Below the pieces are notes generated by a model that was given only the letters and a program-made list of their open reading frames with translations, was not told the origin of the DNA and made no database searches. A stretch of DNA of 64,000 bases, taken from NCBI RefSeq assembly GCF_000003195.3, contig NC_012870.2, positions 23,676,501-23,740,500 of the forward strand, read 5' to 3'. The stretch is from Sorghum bicolor. Its lineage: Eukaryota; Streptophyta; Magnoliopsida; Poales; Poaceae. Made by a program: the position numbers and the translations under genes. Shown here one piece after another: positions 44,373-55,639 of the stretch (position 1 is the first letter of the stretch; each line of letters begins with the position of its first letter).

Positions 44373-46539
44373 AACTCCCCCAAGCTTACCTCTTGCTCGT
44401 CCCGGAGCAAGGATAGACTCAGCTATGGATCATAAGTTGTTGCAATATCTTTAAAATTTGACGGTACACATGCTTTTAAAATAAGATCTCATCTCTGAGT
44501 TAGAGTAAACTGTCAAGACTTAAAACTTACTTACTTTACCTTCACCATGGGACTTGTAACCGTCACTTCTGTCTTGAGTAGTTAAAAGATAGAACAGTCT
44601 AGCCAAGTGCCACGTCTCTCATTCTTGATCAGCTATAGTTCTGGAGTTTTTGCAGATTTTCAAATAAAACTCAGAGATTCCTTTGTATGACTCTCTCATA
44701 TCTCTCGTTTGTGATATTTCTGGATCCTTACCAAGGGAGTGATGGTATATGCCTTCTCTCAATATATGTGGTATTTGTGGTATAAAGCATAGTGACATTG
44801 CCTTCTCTCTCACCCTACTCTAATAAGGTTCTGATATCTGGAGCTCATAGGTGGGAGATAAAGTATACATACTTACAAGACATGTATTGCATAGTCAAAC
44901 CATGGATCCAAAGAAACAAGCCAATAAGTTCAATCAAGATGTGCATGTGTGGCGAATGGTATATGGTGATGATGGTGATAACAATGGTGAAAGTCTAATT
45001 CTACTTTGCTCTTTTGAGGGGATACATACCTTCCTTGCTTTTTTTTTGAAATTTTATGAGGAGAATGAGATGCTCTTCATTTTCTTTCCTCTCAGGTGGG
45101 TATCTTGTACCCCTAATTCTACTGTCGGACACTTGTCCATTTTTACCTCTCGTCTCACTTTTTCTTTTCTTTCGAGGTTCCGAGCACTTGCTCCTTTTTA
45201 TTTCCTCGTATCTTTTTTTTCTCTTTTTCTTAGAGCACTCATCTCTTGAGATAATATAGCAAGTGGTAGTAACAAGATAACTTGAGCATTTATTTCATAA
45301 AGGAAAAACAGAAATATTTTTGGCTATTCTCTCCCGGGTTAGGAGTAGAATATTTTTGGGTGGTTCTGGAGATGGAAATGGGTGGATATATGTGGATGAT
45401 ACTTCCGGAGTAGAAGTAGCATATATGAGTGAACGTGCAAGTGAAATCTTGATTTAACCACATGACAAGCTCCTAAGGGTCTACACAGCTTGACCACACT
45501 CAATGCTCATAAGCAGTAAATAGTAAATGTGTGGCTCAAAGTCTAGCAAGCATGTATATATGGCTCTGGTAGGAATTTAAACTCTCATCATACAGGAACT
45601 CATCATGCAACATTTTAAGGATTTTTAAAGATAAAATTCTCCAGAATTCTAACATCTCTAGGAACAGATAAACAACAGCTCAACCTTCCCATATCATATC
45701 CGTTAACAACTTAGACTTCAGATCAAGTTTTCATCCCACAAGTTTAGGTCTAGAGCAAGCTTTAAATTATAACAGTTATGTCTAAACTTGAGAGAGAACT
45801 TAAAATGTGCAAATTAGGCAGAGCAACTATTCATCATATCCATACTTGAGTTTTATTTAGATACAGATTAGCATAGCCACTTTATTTATTTATTAAACAC
45901 ACTAAGCAAAAGATATATATATATATATAAGCGTAAAATCCTTATTTGGTTTTCCATAATTATATTTTAATATAGTATAAATATAAAGATAGATAGATAG
46001 AAATACTTATCGAGATAAATGGGGGTGCTCTCCCCCAAGCTGAATTTTGATGTAATTTCTCTTTATGTAGCTAACAGGTGGCAGAGGTGTATTTGAAAGT
46101 CAGCAGCATTCTGACAGCGATTAGAATGTCCTCCGTCTGCTAGTCTTCTTGATTCTTAGATTCTGTGGAGCTCAAATAGACAACAAAGCTTGTGGAACTG
46201 ATTAAGTGTCGTTAGCATAAATATCTAGCCTTTATCATGTTGAGACTCCTTAATAATTATTACTCCCTGTTTTTATATTTTCATTTTATAAAGCAGAAAA
46301 GAAATATTTATTTTATTTTTATGCCACCACAGTGAATGTACTTATGGGTTTTATGCCACTCGTATACTCACAAGGGGCTTACTGTTTTTCATATTTTTAT
46401 TTTATTTTTAAGATAGTATGAATATGATTAACTAAGTAAAATAATTAAAATAATTGAAAGGGAAAGGATAACTACCAAGTTTACCTCTTGGCAAGGCGTT
46501 CGGTGTTTTTAAGTCCTCCGAACGAGACTCTCCATTTTC
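44373..46539 (-). other. E noncoding region where pol would be expected
   Basis: No coding frame of note. It contains the polypurine tract (minus GCTTGGGGGAGTT) at the LTR edge and a second copy-like GCTTGGGGGAGAGC at about 46029-46042, low-complexity CT runs (45050-45240) and an AT dinucleotide run (45915-45930). Confidence 0.6.
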
Positions 46540-49188
46540 TCAATTGTCCTGGGATTCGTTGGGTGGCGGAGTCGGTACTTCCGGCGGCGCCTCCTCTTCA
46601 TGTATAGTTATCTTCATTTTCCACACCTGACTCGGTGCTACGGTCTCCTCTGGATAATTCTGTTTAAACTCGACGTCTTCTGACCTTATCACTTCTCCTT
46701 CATAGTCTGCCCATCCGTCCTTGATGATCTGCCTCCTCTGGTTGCGGTTGCGTCTCTTTCTTACCTGCTTAGATTCTTCAACGATATAGTTAGGGTCAGT
46801 AAAATAACGGCGTACCTTCTCTGAGGGGAAGTGCATATGGACTTCTCCAGTTCCAATGTAGATAATTGCTTTAACGGTGCTGAGGAACGGTCTTCCAAGG
46901 ATGATGGGTGGATCATACTTGTCTTCTCCCATGTCAATAACTTGAAAGTCTGTGTAGACAACATGATCATCTATTTTGACTGGGACATTAGATACTGTTC
47001 CTTTAACTTCTCGAAATATCTGATCAGCCATCTGGAGCTGAATGTATGTTGGTCTTAAGGGCATGGTTCCGAACAAAAGCCGATAGGTGACTGCGGCCAT
47101 TATGTTGACGACCGATCCGGTGTCACAAGTCGTCTTGTAGAAGTTGTATCCATTTATGGAGCAATAAATGCTTGGCATTCCTGGGTCGTCCTTCTTGGTC
47201 AAAAATGGTGATTTAAGTTGGTGATCTTGGCCTCCATGAACTACAATGACCATCTTAGCTGACTCGGTCCATACTTGCTTGTTTCTGTTCCTCCTGTTGG
47301 TCCTCTTCCTTGATTCACGTCTGGATTGATCTGGAATTTGTGTAGTCTTGTTCTTAAAGAAAAATGTCTCCTTCCTCCCTTTGATGTAGAAACTGATCTT
47401 AGCAGCACTGGCGTAGATGATAGCTCCCGTGGTGTTCAAGAATGGCCTCCCTAAGATGATGGGTGCCCTCTCATCATTTCCGGTCTCTACCACTACGAAG
47501 TCTGCTGGGGCATACAAGGTACCAACTCGGACACAAAGGTTCTTCACTATTCCTTTTGGAAAAGTTATCGTCTGATCTGCAAACTGCAAACACATGGTTG
47601 TCTCTAATAAAGGATATGTAAATAATTTTTCATAGAGTACCCTGGGTATAATGTTGACACTAGAGCCAAAGTCGCAGAGTGCTTCTGGAACGTCCACCAT
47701 GCCGATGGAGATCGGGATGACGGGGCGTCCTGGATCGCCTCTCTTGACCGGCAGAAGGTCAGTAGAGAATTTAGTGACGGGGTTACTCCAATTACCTGCA
47801 TCAAACATGTCTACAAGATTTGCAGATTCTAATCCTTCCGGTTGTGATGTTATACCGGGGTTAGTAGTAGGAACAGCAGCAGCTATTTGATTTAACTGCG
47901 ATTCAATCATTTTATTAAAGCTAATTTGATTCTTGATGGCAGTAGAGAAATTATCCATTCTATTATTTATATTTTCTAGCATTTTATCATTAGATGCCAA
48001 TTTCTTAGATAGGTTATCCATTAGCTTTCCTTGATTAGACACTAACTCTCTCAGAGGTGGAAAATTATTATTATTATTGTAAGAATTGTTACCTTGATAA
48101 TTACCTGAGTAGTTAGGCCTCTGTTGATTCCAACCTTGATTTTGTTGAGGACGGTTGTAGTTGTTGTTGTTGTTGATGATGATGTAGTTCGCATCCTCAA
48201 GTATCTCAGGGCAGTGGTTGCCTGAGTGTCCAGTGTCTCCACACTCCTCACAAGTCATGTGAGAGTCGTAGATGTGCATAACTTCTTTCTTATCTCCGGC
48301 TCTATCATCGAGCTTCTTCATGAGTAGGTCTAGCTTTGCAGACAGCATGTCTACCTCCTTCAGCTGATGCATACCTCCACCTCTCTTGCGTGTCTGGGTC
48401 CTCTCTTCATTCCAGCCTTGGTTGGACGCCATCTTCTCCACAAGAGTTGTGGCTTGTGGTATAGTAAGTGATAAGAATGCTCCTCCAGCTGCAGCATCCA
48501 TGGTCTCTCGGGCACTGTTGCCGAGCCCATGATAAAATGTTTGCATCAATAGCCAACTCTCCATTCCATGATGGGGACATTCTAGGATGTAGTCTTGAAA
48601 GCGCTCACATGCTTCTGGAACAGATTCATCATTTTGTTGCTGAAAACTTGTAATCTTCCCACAGAGAGCATTGGTCTTGCCCATGGGAAAGAACTTTGCC
48701 AGGAAGTTTGTTGAGCAGAGTGCCCACGTAGTATTCTTCTCCTTTGTAGCGTAAAACCACTGCTTCGCTCTTCCTAATAGTGAGAATGGGAAGAGGCGAA
48801 GTAGTATAGCATCTTTGGAAACTCCTGATATGGTGAATGTGATGCAAATCTCCAGGAAGTGTTGTAAATGAGCACTAGCATCTTCGTGTGCCTTCCCACA
48901 GAACTGGTTGGATTGCACCATGTTGATAAGTCCATGCTTGAGCTCAAAGTTGCCGTCGATCTCTGCAGCAGGTCCAGTGCAGATGTTGTCCGTAGTGGGA
49001 GCTGAGAACTCGCGGATTGATTTGTTCGCCATGGCTTCGAACTCTGAAGACAAGTTCCGGTGATCTTCTTGATTGGATGAAGCTTCTTGCTGAAGTGTTG
49101 ATGATCTCTTCTTGAGCTTGGCTCTCGTCTTCTTGAATAATGCTTCGGGATTGTCAACAAAATTTCCTGGAAGATGTCTTCTATTCAT
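46540..49188 (-). CDS. gag-pro: E gag-protease with two protease-like domains
   Basis: An uninterrupted 882-residue frame starting MNRRHLPGNF. The gag core spans about 80-250 (LLRLFPFSLLGRAKQWFY, FLAKFFP). A knuckle CEECGDTGHSGNHC lies near 315 and an N/Q-rich stretch near 340-370. Two retropepsin-like domains follow: the first near 505 (CDFGSSVNIIPRVLYEKLF, then ILGRPFLNTTGAIIY), the second near 687 (CDTGSVVNIMAAVTYRLLF, then ILGRPFLSTVKAIIY). Only the second has a standard D-T-G; the first has D-F-G. The C-terminus is charged and proline-rich. The open frame suggests recent activity or constraint. Pol is absent, so mobility would need a partner element. Confidence 0.85.
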   Translation of the reverse strand: MNRRHLPGNFVDNPEALFKKTRAKLKKRSSTLQQEASSNQEDHRNLSSEFEAMANKSIREFSAPTTDNICTGPAAEIDGNFELKHGLINMVQSNQFCGKAHEDASAHLQHFLEICITFTISGVSKDAILLRLFPFSLLGRAKQWFYATKEKNTTWALCSTNFLAKFFPMGKTNALCGKITSFQQQNDESVPEACERFQDYILECPHHGMESWLLMQTFYHGLGNSARETMDAAAGGAFLSLTIPQATTLVEKMASNQGWNEERTQTRKRGGGMHQLKEVDMLSAKLDLLMKKLDDRAGDKKEVMHIYDSHMTCEECGDTGHSGNHCPEILEDANYIIINNNNNYNRPQQNQGWNQQRPNYSGNYQGNNSYNNNNNFPPLRELVSNQGKLMDNLSKKLASNDKMLENINNRMDNFSTAIKNQISFNKMIESQLNQIAAAVPTTNPGITSQPEGLESANLVDMFDAGNWSNPVTKFSTDLLPVKRGDPGRPVIPISIGMVDVPEALCDFGSSVNIIPRVLYEKLFTYPLLETTMCLQFADQTITFPKGIVKNLCVRVGTLYAPADFVVVETGNDERAPIILGRPFLNTTGAIIYASAAKISFYIKGRKETFFFKNKTTQIPDQSRRESRKRTNRRNRNKQVWTESAKMVIVVHGGQDHQLKSPFLTKKDDPGMPSIYCSINGYNFYKTTCDTGSVVNIMAAVTYRLLFGTMPLRPTYIQLQMADQIFREVKGTVSNVPVKIDDHVVYTDFQVIDMGEDKYDPPIILGRPFLSTVKAIIYIGTGEVHMHFPSEKVRRYFTDPNYIVEESKQVRKRRNRNQRRQIIKDGWADYEGEVIRSEDVEFKQNYPEETVAPSQVWKMKITIHEEEAPPEVPTPPPNESQDN

Positions 49189-49319
49189 ACATTCCCCTGC
49201 ATAAGATAAAATAGAAAAATATCGGGGTAAAACTGTATGAGAGAATAGATAAGCTCAATCATATTAGTGATGCGAATGATAACTCAAAATCTTTTATTCC
49301 ATTCCTGATTAGTAATCAA

Positions 49320-49340
49320 CCTTCCCCGGCAATGGCGCCA
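49320..49340 (-). other. E primer-binding site
   Basis: TGGCGCCATTGCCGGGGAAG on the minus strand, 8 bases after the LTR end, is the typical Athila-lineage primer site, usually attributed to tRNA-Asp. Confidence 0.75.
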
Positions 49341-49348
49341 AAAATGCT

Positions 49349-51001
49349 TGTTGGGTATTCTTAACATCATTACCAAAAGTAGACTAAGTTCTCTAAATCT
49401 AGTAACGGTGCCAAAAATGCCAAACCTACCCCTCACACCACTTAAGCCAAGTTGTCATCCCCAGCATGACATGAGAGACACGGTATTGAAATATGCAATT
49501 GCTCTTCTAAATAAATAATGAATGGGATCTGCAAGCGCACAGATTAATACCGATGCAGCATTTTAACCGGGAAGTATTCCAGGTATCGTTATTTATATTT
49601 TTACCACTGGGAAAGGATTAACAATCATCAATATTGATTACAGAATAGAATATGAGATTGAGCATCTATCATTGCATGTATAATTGAGAACATTTATCTA
49701 ACTCTTCATACAGGGATAAGTCTCACATAAAAGATATATGAGATAATGAATAGTGACAAAGATAATTAGTCTGATCTAGCCACATATAAATATGATAAGC
49801 ACCTCAATTAGATACTCTAGAAAGTCATTAGCATGGTATTAGAACGAACTACAAGAATATTTCCTAAGTTATTCTCAACTATATAGTCTAGCATATCATA
49901 GTTAGTGCAAGCATACTTAGTAATCATTGTGAGACAAGACTACGCCCATGCATAGTGATATTAGCAAGGTAAATGAGAAACATAGCAATCACTCCCCTGT
50001 AATAATATTGCTCTGCCAGCCCAATACACGAGAGGAGGACTATATAAGAATCAATGAAGCTGTCACTATCACGAACCACCCCATGATCTGGTATATTGGG
50101 TACAATCGCAGATAAATACGGTATAAGCACCACGCCTACACAATATCTATCATTTACCCATGGATCCGATGGATAAACGCTATACGATCCTAAGCATGTA
50201 TATAGATCCAATCTAACTAAGCCAAGTACATAACTATGATAAACTAAGAACAATATAATCTTGAATATAAGCAAGTAGAGCAAAGTCATAAGCAATATAT
50301 TGAAGTAGAACAAAGTCATATTCATAATATTGAAGAACAAAGATAATTAGAAGAACAATTAGAAGCACAATTAGAGAATTACCAAGAATCCTCTTGACAG
50401 ATCCGGAAACCAATCGAAGATTGACTCCTTCTAGTTCTAATCGTATGTAGCTATGCTAATCTAGATGTCTAATTGATGTGGTGGCTCTAATCTTGATCAG
50501 AGGCTTCTTCTCCCTTGAGGAACAATGAATTAGGGTTGAGAGGCTCTCCCCTCCAGGGGCCAGGGGGTCTGGTTTTATAGTCTCTTCAAGTGAATATGAG
50601 CCGTTGGATCAAACCGACATATATTGTATGGTTTAGATTCATCCTTTAGGTCGGTGGAGATCTCCCACAAAGCAGAGTCCTGATTGGACTCAGGGAGGGG
50701 TCGGGCGCCCAGGGGAACAGGGCGGGCGCCCTGCCTCTGGCCCTGTTTTGTCTCCGCTTCGGTCTCGTGGCTTATGGAGTCTTCTAGATGTAAGATAATT
50801 GCGCGGCACGTTGATATCTCTATGTAATATCGACGTGTGGGCCTTTCTTCCATATTTCCTGATAACCCCCTGCAGAAATAGATAAACACCAAAACTCGTG
50901 GAATTCTGTCAGATAAAACCCTAATTCTAGATGTTGATTTCATTTGGATCCTTTTGTTTGTTTATTTGATAATTAAATTTGATACTTAAGGACCGTCAAC
51001 A
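49349..51001 (-). repeat. E 5' LTR
   Basis: 1653 bp, TGTTGACGGTCC...AATACCCAACA on the minus strand, followed by the primer site. No gene inside. Confidence 0.8.
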
Positions 51002-51051
51002 AACCTCATGAGACATTTCCCCCTTTTTCATTTTATCACTTAGTTGCATAA
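51002..51051. repeat. 50-bp direct repeat, right copy flanking E
   Basis: Begins directly after the LTR terminal ...GTCAACA. Pairs with 43703-43752. Confidence 0.8.
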
Positions 51052-53227
51052 TTAACTACGATGAGGGTCAGTGGATTGAGTCTCCCAATCGGGGAGCAAT
51101 GACGATTCGAACCGCTTAGCAATCCAGCTGGAGTTCCTAACCACCCGACATATGTAGAACCAAATCTTGCATATGTCAACCCAAATCAAGCTCTCCCCAA
51201 ATTTGACTAGGTTCGCGGCACCCGAGAGCACAATACTCCACCATCCTACAGCCGATCTAGATGTTTTCCGGTCATCTCAGATCCATAAGGTGGGTATACA
51301 CTACTCTCACCATCGCTCCACGCCCAGTGCGCGAGTAGCTGTTCGCATCGAGGGATCACAAGACCGGGCTTACCGAGGGCAAGTGGCTAGTACTATAAAT
51401 TCTCAACCCAGCAGGCCATCAACGGACCGGTCCTTAACCGACACAGTTGGAGACACTACTTTAAGACTCCATTCTTAAAGCAAGTCCACCGACCGGTCTC
51501 AAATTGAAACATCATCGATCATAAGTGTATTCCACAATAACCCTTCAAACTTTGTTTGGAAACCTATCTAGTAGCAGGGCTAATCATCACTACGCAATTT
51601 TAAAATAAACAGGTGCCAAGGACAAGATAACAAATATCAAGGTAGTAAGTGCAGCAAGTAGGTTACCCCAATTCTCAACTACCTAATGCAGCACTTTCAA
51701 TTCATCAGTGATAAAAGATTTAAAACATTCAAGGAGGGGTTAATGCATCCGGGGCTTGCCTTGGTTGCAGAGCTGAGAGGGACCCTCGAAGACTTCCCAA
51801 GTCTCGGATCCTACTTCTTCGAACGGAGCACCGACCTCGGGGTTCGGTTCAACGGTCGCTCCTTCGGTCACGTGTACTATAAGCAAAATGATGGATGCTC
51901 ATGATATGCGTATGACAAAATTTAAGAAGGACCGAGTTGAGTACAACTCTCCTCCTTGGTGCAAGGACAGGTTCAACAGTAATTAAAGTTGTTTATCATC
52001 TTAGTGTCTTTACCCAAGAGGTTGCATCTGTAAACTAAGATTCCTCTTAATTCATAATTATCCTAAAGTTAACTAATTATTGATCCTTTTATCTTAATTA
52101 ATTCTTATTTAAGTATTAATGACAGTAATTAAGCATTAATGCTAAACAATAATTAAATGCCAAAGGTCATTAAGGTTAATGACCTCAGGTCATCACATAA
52201 TCCCAAAATCACTTAAATCCTACTTTTGAGAATTTAACTAATTATTATCTAATTATTCTAGAATTATTATTTAATTACTAATTAAGGGTATAATAATATT
52301 TTATTCAAACATTATCCAAATGCCACCAAATTTTGTGTGAAGCCAGGGAATAATATTCAAAGACTCCCTACAAGTTTTGGTGATTTTTGGACATATTAAT
52401 AAATTCCTAAAAATCATGGGAATTCTACTTATTAGCTAAAGAACAAAATTTTTATACATGTTCAAAATATCAGAAAATGAAACTTAATATTTTTCTTGTG
52501 TTCTACTTATTTCATAGAACGTGCATAAAAATTCCCATGATTTTTGAATCAGTGCATAATTTTTCACACAAATTCAAACATAAGGCACCTTTAAATCAAA
52601 AAGAAAAAGAAAAACAGTTTGAAATTCAAAATTCCAATTTGGGGGCAAAACTGATTTGAATTGGGGCAGAATAGAAATTCCAAAATTACTTTTAATTTTT
52701 CTCAATAACTTGAAAAATTCCCAAAATAAAAGTTGTTCAATTTGATGAGCTCTACAACTTTCATGTTGGTCACTTTTCAAGATTCCAAATAGATTTTGAA
52801 TTGGGGATTCAAATTGGAAAAGGGGACACTTTCTGGAAATCTGTATTTTCAAAATTACTTTGAATTTTGTATTGGAACTTCAAAAACTCAAAACACCAAA
52901 GTTGTACATCTTGACAAGATCTACAACTCTGCTTTTGAACTCAACCTCAAATTTTGCTTAGTTTTTAAATTACACAAAAAAGGGTAAAAACTAGGGTTGA
53001 AATTAGGGGGTTTTTTTAGCTATTTAATTACCACCCCCTTAACTAGGGATTAAACAACTATCACAAGCATCACTTCACAAGATAAACACACTTTAATTCC
53101 CTAAGCACAATCAACCAAATTAAACTTATTTTAAGTTGATGCATCATGATGTGCTTAACAACTATGCTATGCAATGCTTATGATGACATGATCAAGTTTT
53201 AGTATCCGTAACATCAGGGATGTTACA
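51052..53227. repeat. S2 right part
   Basis: No gene. The part up to about 51900 is mixed-composition; 52000-53200 is strongly AT-rich with tracts such as TTAATTAATTC. It ends GGGATGTTACA at the TSD. Confidence 0.55.
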
Positions 53228-53624
53228 CCGGCACACTTTCATCTTCTTGCATCTTGAAGCTTGAGAACTTTTCTTAGAGGATGTAAGCTTTGGCAGTCTT
53301 GGTACCTTTGGTGCCTTCAAATGTTTCTTCTAATTTTGCCCATGCATCATGAGCAACCTCAATGTTCTTAATTTTCTCAAAGGTCTTGTCACCAAGAGCT
53401 TCATGAAGGGCACTAATTGCAATGTCATTGCATTGAAGCTTCTTTTCTTCAACCGGTGTTGGTGCATTCTCATTTGCAACCTCAAACTTTGTTTTGGTCA
53501 CCTTCAAAACCTCTCTATTGATTGACTTAAGATGAGCGGTCATCTTGACCTTCCAATATGCATAATTGGTGCCATCAAAGAAAGGTGCCTTCTTGGTGTT
53601 GTTAATATGCAAACTAAGAGCCAT
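53228..53624 (-). pseudogene. gag: B gag, N-terminal part (split by S2)
   Basis: Starts at the ATG at 53624 (MALSLHINNTKK), 58 bases after the LTR end. It contains the DUF4219-like start (PFFDGTNYAYWKVKM) and the first part of the UBN2 gag core (AISALHEALGDKTFEKI, DAWAKLEETFEGTKG). A TAA at 53276-53274 interrupts it where C has a glutamine codon. The frame then runs into the S2 boundary at 53228. Continues at 42990. Confidence 0.85.
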
Positions 53625-53666
53625 TTCTTCACCGAAGGTTGTTAAGCCTCAAATAAACGGTGCCTC

Positions 53667-53679
53667 GGCTCCGATACCA
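53667..53679 (-). other. B primer-binding site
   Basis: TGGTATCGGAGCC on the minus strand two bases after the LTR end; an initiator tRNA-Met type site with one change from TGGTATCAGAGCC. Confidence 0.75.
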
Positions 53680-53681
53680 CT

Positions 53682-54748
53682 TGAAAGGTCCAAATGGCTA
53701 GAGGGGGGTGAATAGCCTATTTAAAATTTCTACAAACTTCACTAAGCAAGTGAGTTAGTAAAACAAATGGCGAAGCAATTCTATCACTAGCTCAACTAAG
53801 CTATGCAAGCCACCTATACAAACTAGTACAAGGCTAAACACTAAAGCACAACAACAAGAGAAGGCTAGTTACACTCCTAAACAAGAAGACTAAACTAAAC
53901 AAGCTAAACAACTAGCAAGGTATACAAGTAAGTAAAGGAGTGGAGAGTGATTGTTATACCAACGTTGTAGAGTAGAGATATATCCAACCAATCACTCACA
54001 ATTACAAGAGAATCCTCGGCAAGAGATGACACAAGATTTTTACCGAGCTTCACTTGCTTCCTGGCAAGCTACTCCTCGTTGTGGCGATACACCCACTTGA
54101 TGGATCACGAGCTAATTGGCAATCCAAAGCCAAACCCTCAGCGGGTGCCGCACATCCACTCACAAGATGGGGATCCTCCAAGCCACGAGCAATCCACTAG
54201 AGTAGCCAATTGCGATCTCCCGCGGGGAAGGCTCAATAACCCCTCACAAATCACTTGGTGAGGCTCGAAACAATCTTCAATCACAAGCTCAACACCACCG
54301 CTGCTCCAAGCCGTCTAGGGCATCGGGAAACACCCAAAAGTAACAAGAAATCCACAGCAAACTCAAGAATCAAGTGCCACTAAATGCAACCTCAAAGCAA
54401 TGCACTTGAATCTCACTCAATCTCACTAGGATTAGCAATCAAGCAAGGAGATGAGTCGAGGGAGTGTTCTCTAGCTCAATGTATGTCTCAAGTAATCAAA
54501 AGTGCAAGAGTAGGCCTCCCAAAGCCGGCCACCTTCTATTTATAAGCTCCCTCAAATAACTAGCCGTTGGCCACTGTCACTGGGCTGAAATTGGGGGCAC
54601 CGGACGCCACCAAGTGAGCACCGGACGATCGACCCCCTGCGTCCGGTGCACTGGGGTTGGCCACGTGTCCTTCTTCAATCCCGTGTGTCAGTTTCTGACG
54701 GCTACCTGCAACACACCGGACGCTCTGCAAGCTCGTCGGGAGGGAGAG
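53682..54748 (-). repeat. B 5' LTR, interrupted by C
   Basis: On the plus strand it starts TGAAAGGTCC and runs to GAGGGAGAG, where C begins. The continuation is recognisable in the 3' LTR at 21415 onward. Contains TATAAATA (minus) at 54544-54537 and CACCGGACG motifs. Confidence 0.85.
54537..54544 (-). promoter_or_regulatory. B LTR TATA box (TATAAATA)
   Basis: TATAAATA on the minus strand, conserved at 21209-21202 in the other B LTR and at 55587-55580 and 63737-63730 in C. Confidence 0.6.
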
Positions 54749-55639
54749 TGAAAGGTCCAAATGGCTACAGGGGGGTGAATAGCCTATTTAAATTTTCTAC
54801 AAACTTCAACTAGACAAGTTAATTAGTAAAACAAAAGGCGAAGCTATTCTAGCACTAGCACAACTAAGCTATGCAAGCCACCTATACAAGTCTAGCAAGA
54901 AGGCTAAACACTAAAACACAACAACTAGAGAAGGCTACACAACAACTATATACTAGCAAGGTAGGCAAGTATGTAAAGAGAGGAGAGTGATTGTTATACC
55001 GACGTTATAGAGAAGAGATATATCCAATCAATCACGTACACAATCACAAGAGAGACCTCGGCAAGAGATGACACAAGATTTTTACCGAGGTTCACTTGCT
55101 TCCCGGCAAGCTACTCCTCGTTACGGCGATACACCCACTTGATGGATCACGAGCTAATTGGCAATCCAAAGCCAAACCCTCAGCGGGTGCCGCACATCCA
55201 CTCACAAGATGGGGATCCTCCAAGCCACGAGCAATCCACTAGAGTAGCCAATTGCGATCTCCCGTGGGGAAGGCTCAAGAACCCCTCACAAATCACTTGG
55301 TGAGGCTCGAAACAATCTCCAATCACGAGCTCAACACCACCGCTGCTCCAAGCCATCTAGGGCGTCGGGAAACACCCAAGAGTCACAAGAAATCCACAGC
55401 AAACTCAAGAATCAAGTGCCACTAAATGCAACTCTCAAAGCAATGCACTTGAATCTCACTTAATCTCACTAGGATTAGCAATCAAGCAAGGAGATGAGTG
55501 GAGGGAGTGTTTTCTAGCTCAATGTATCACTCAAGTAATCCAATGTGCAAGAGAGCACCTCCCAAAGCCGGCCACCTTCTATTTATAAGCCCCTCAAAGA
55601 AACTAGCCGTTGGCTGTTTTCACTGGGCTGAAAACGGTG

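Larger units (their letters stand above)
43753..51001 (-). mobile_element. E: Athila-like non-autonomous Ty3/gypsy element (gag-pro only)
   Basis: Minus-strand order: complete 1653-bp 5' LTR (49349-51001), primer site TGGCGCCATTGCCGGGGAAG, gag-pro 49188-46540, 2.2 kb of noncoding sequence, polypurine tract next to 44373, and a 3' LTR cut to its first 620 bp (43753-44372). No RT, RNase H or integrase is present. The primer site and gag type point to the Athila lineage. It is flanked by a 50-bp direct repeat instead of a 5-bp TSD. The 620-bp LTR overlap differs at about 22 positions. Confidence 0.8.
42991..53227. mobile_element. S2: LTR-like insertion in B gag (probable solo LTR), containing E
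   Basis: Begins TGTGGCAGAACC, ends GGGATGTTACA, with TSD CCGGC at 42986-42990 and 53228-53232. Comparison with C at 62448 shows the empty site (CTCCGGCACAC). Without E and one copy of the 50-bp repeat it is about 2.94 kb and has no gene, like S1. The parts 42991-43752 and 51052-53227 are noncoding; the right part is AT-rich with several AT-only stretches. Confidence 0.7.
21129..54748 (-). mobile_element. B: Sirevirus-type Ty1/copia element, host of the nest
   Basis: B is reconstructed from pieces: 3' LTR fragments 21129-21461 and 36614-37066, 3' noncoding region, pol 38139-41386, gag 41337-42990 plus 53228-53624, primer site 53667-53679, and 5' LTR 53682-54748, which C interrupts. The overlap between its two LTRs (21129-21414 against 54463-54748) differs at about 15 of 286 positions by eye. 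A, S1 and S2 interrupt it. Stops and a frameshift in gag and pol show it is no longer functional. C is a close relative. Confidence 0.85.

Noticed and set aside
45910..45935. AT dinucleotide run
   Set aside because: A short simple-sequence tract with no supporting context.
54079..54261. Small open frame repeated at 63271-63453
   Set aside because: It lies inside LTRs of B and C and is repeated only because the LTR is; no coding signature.
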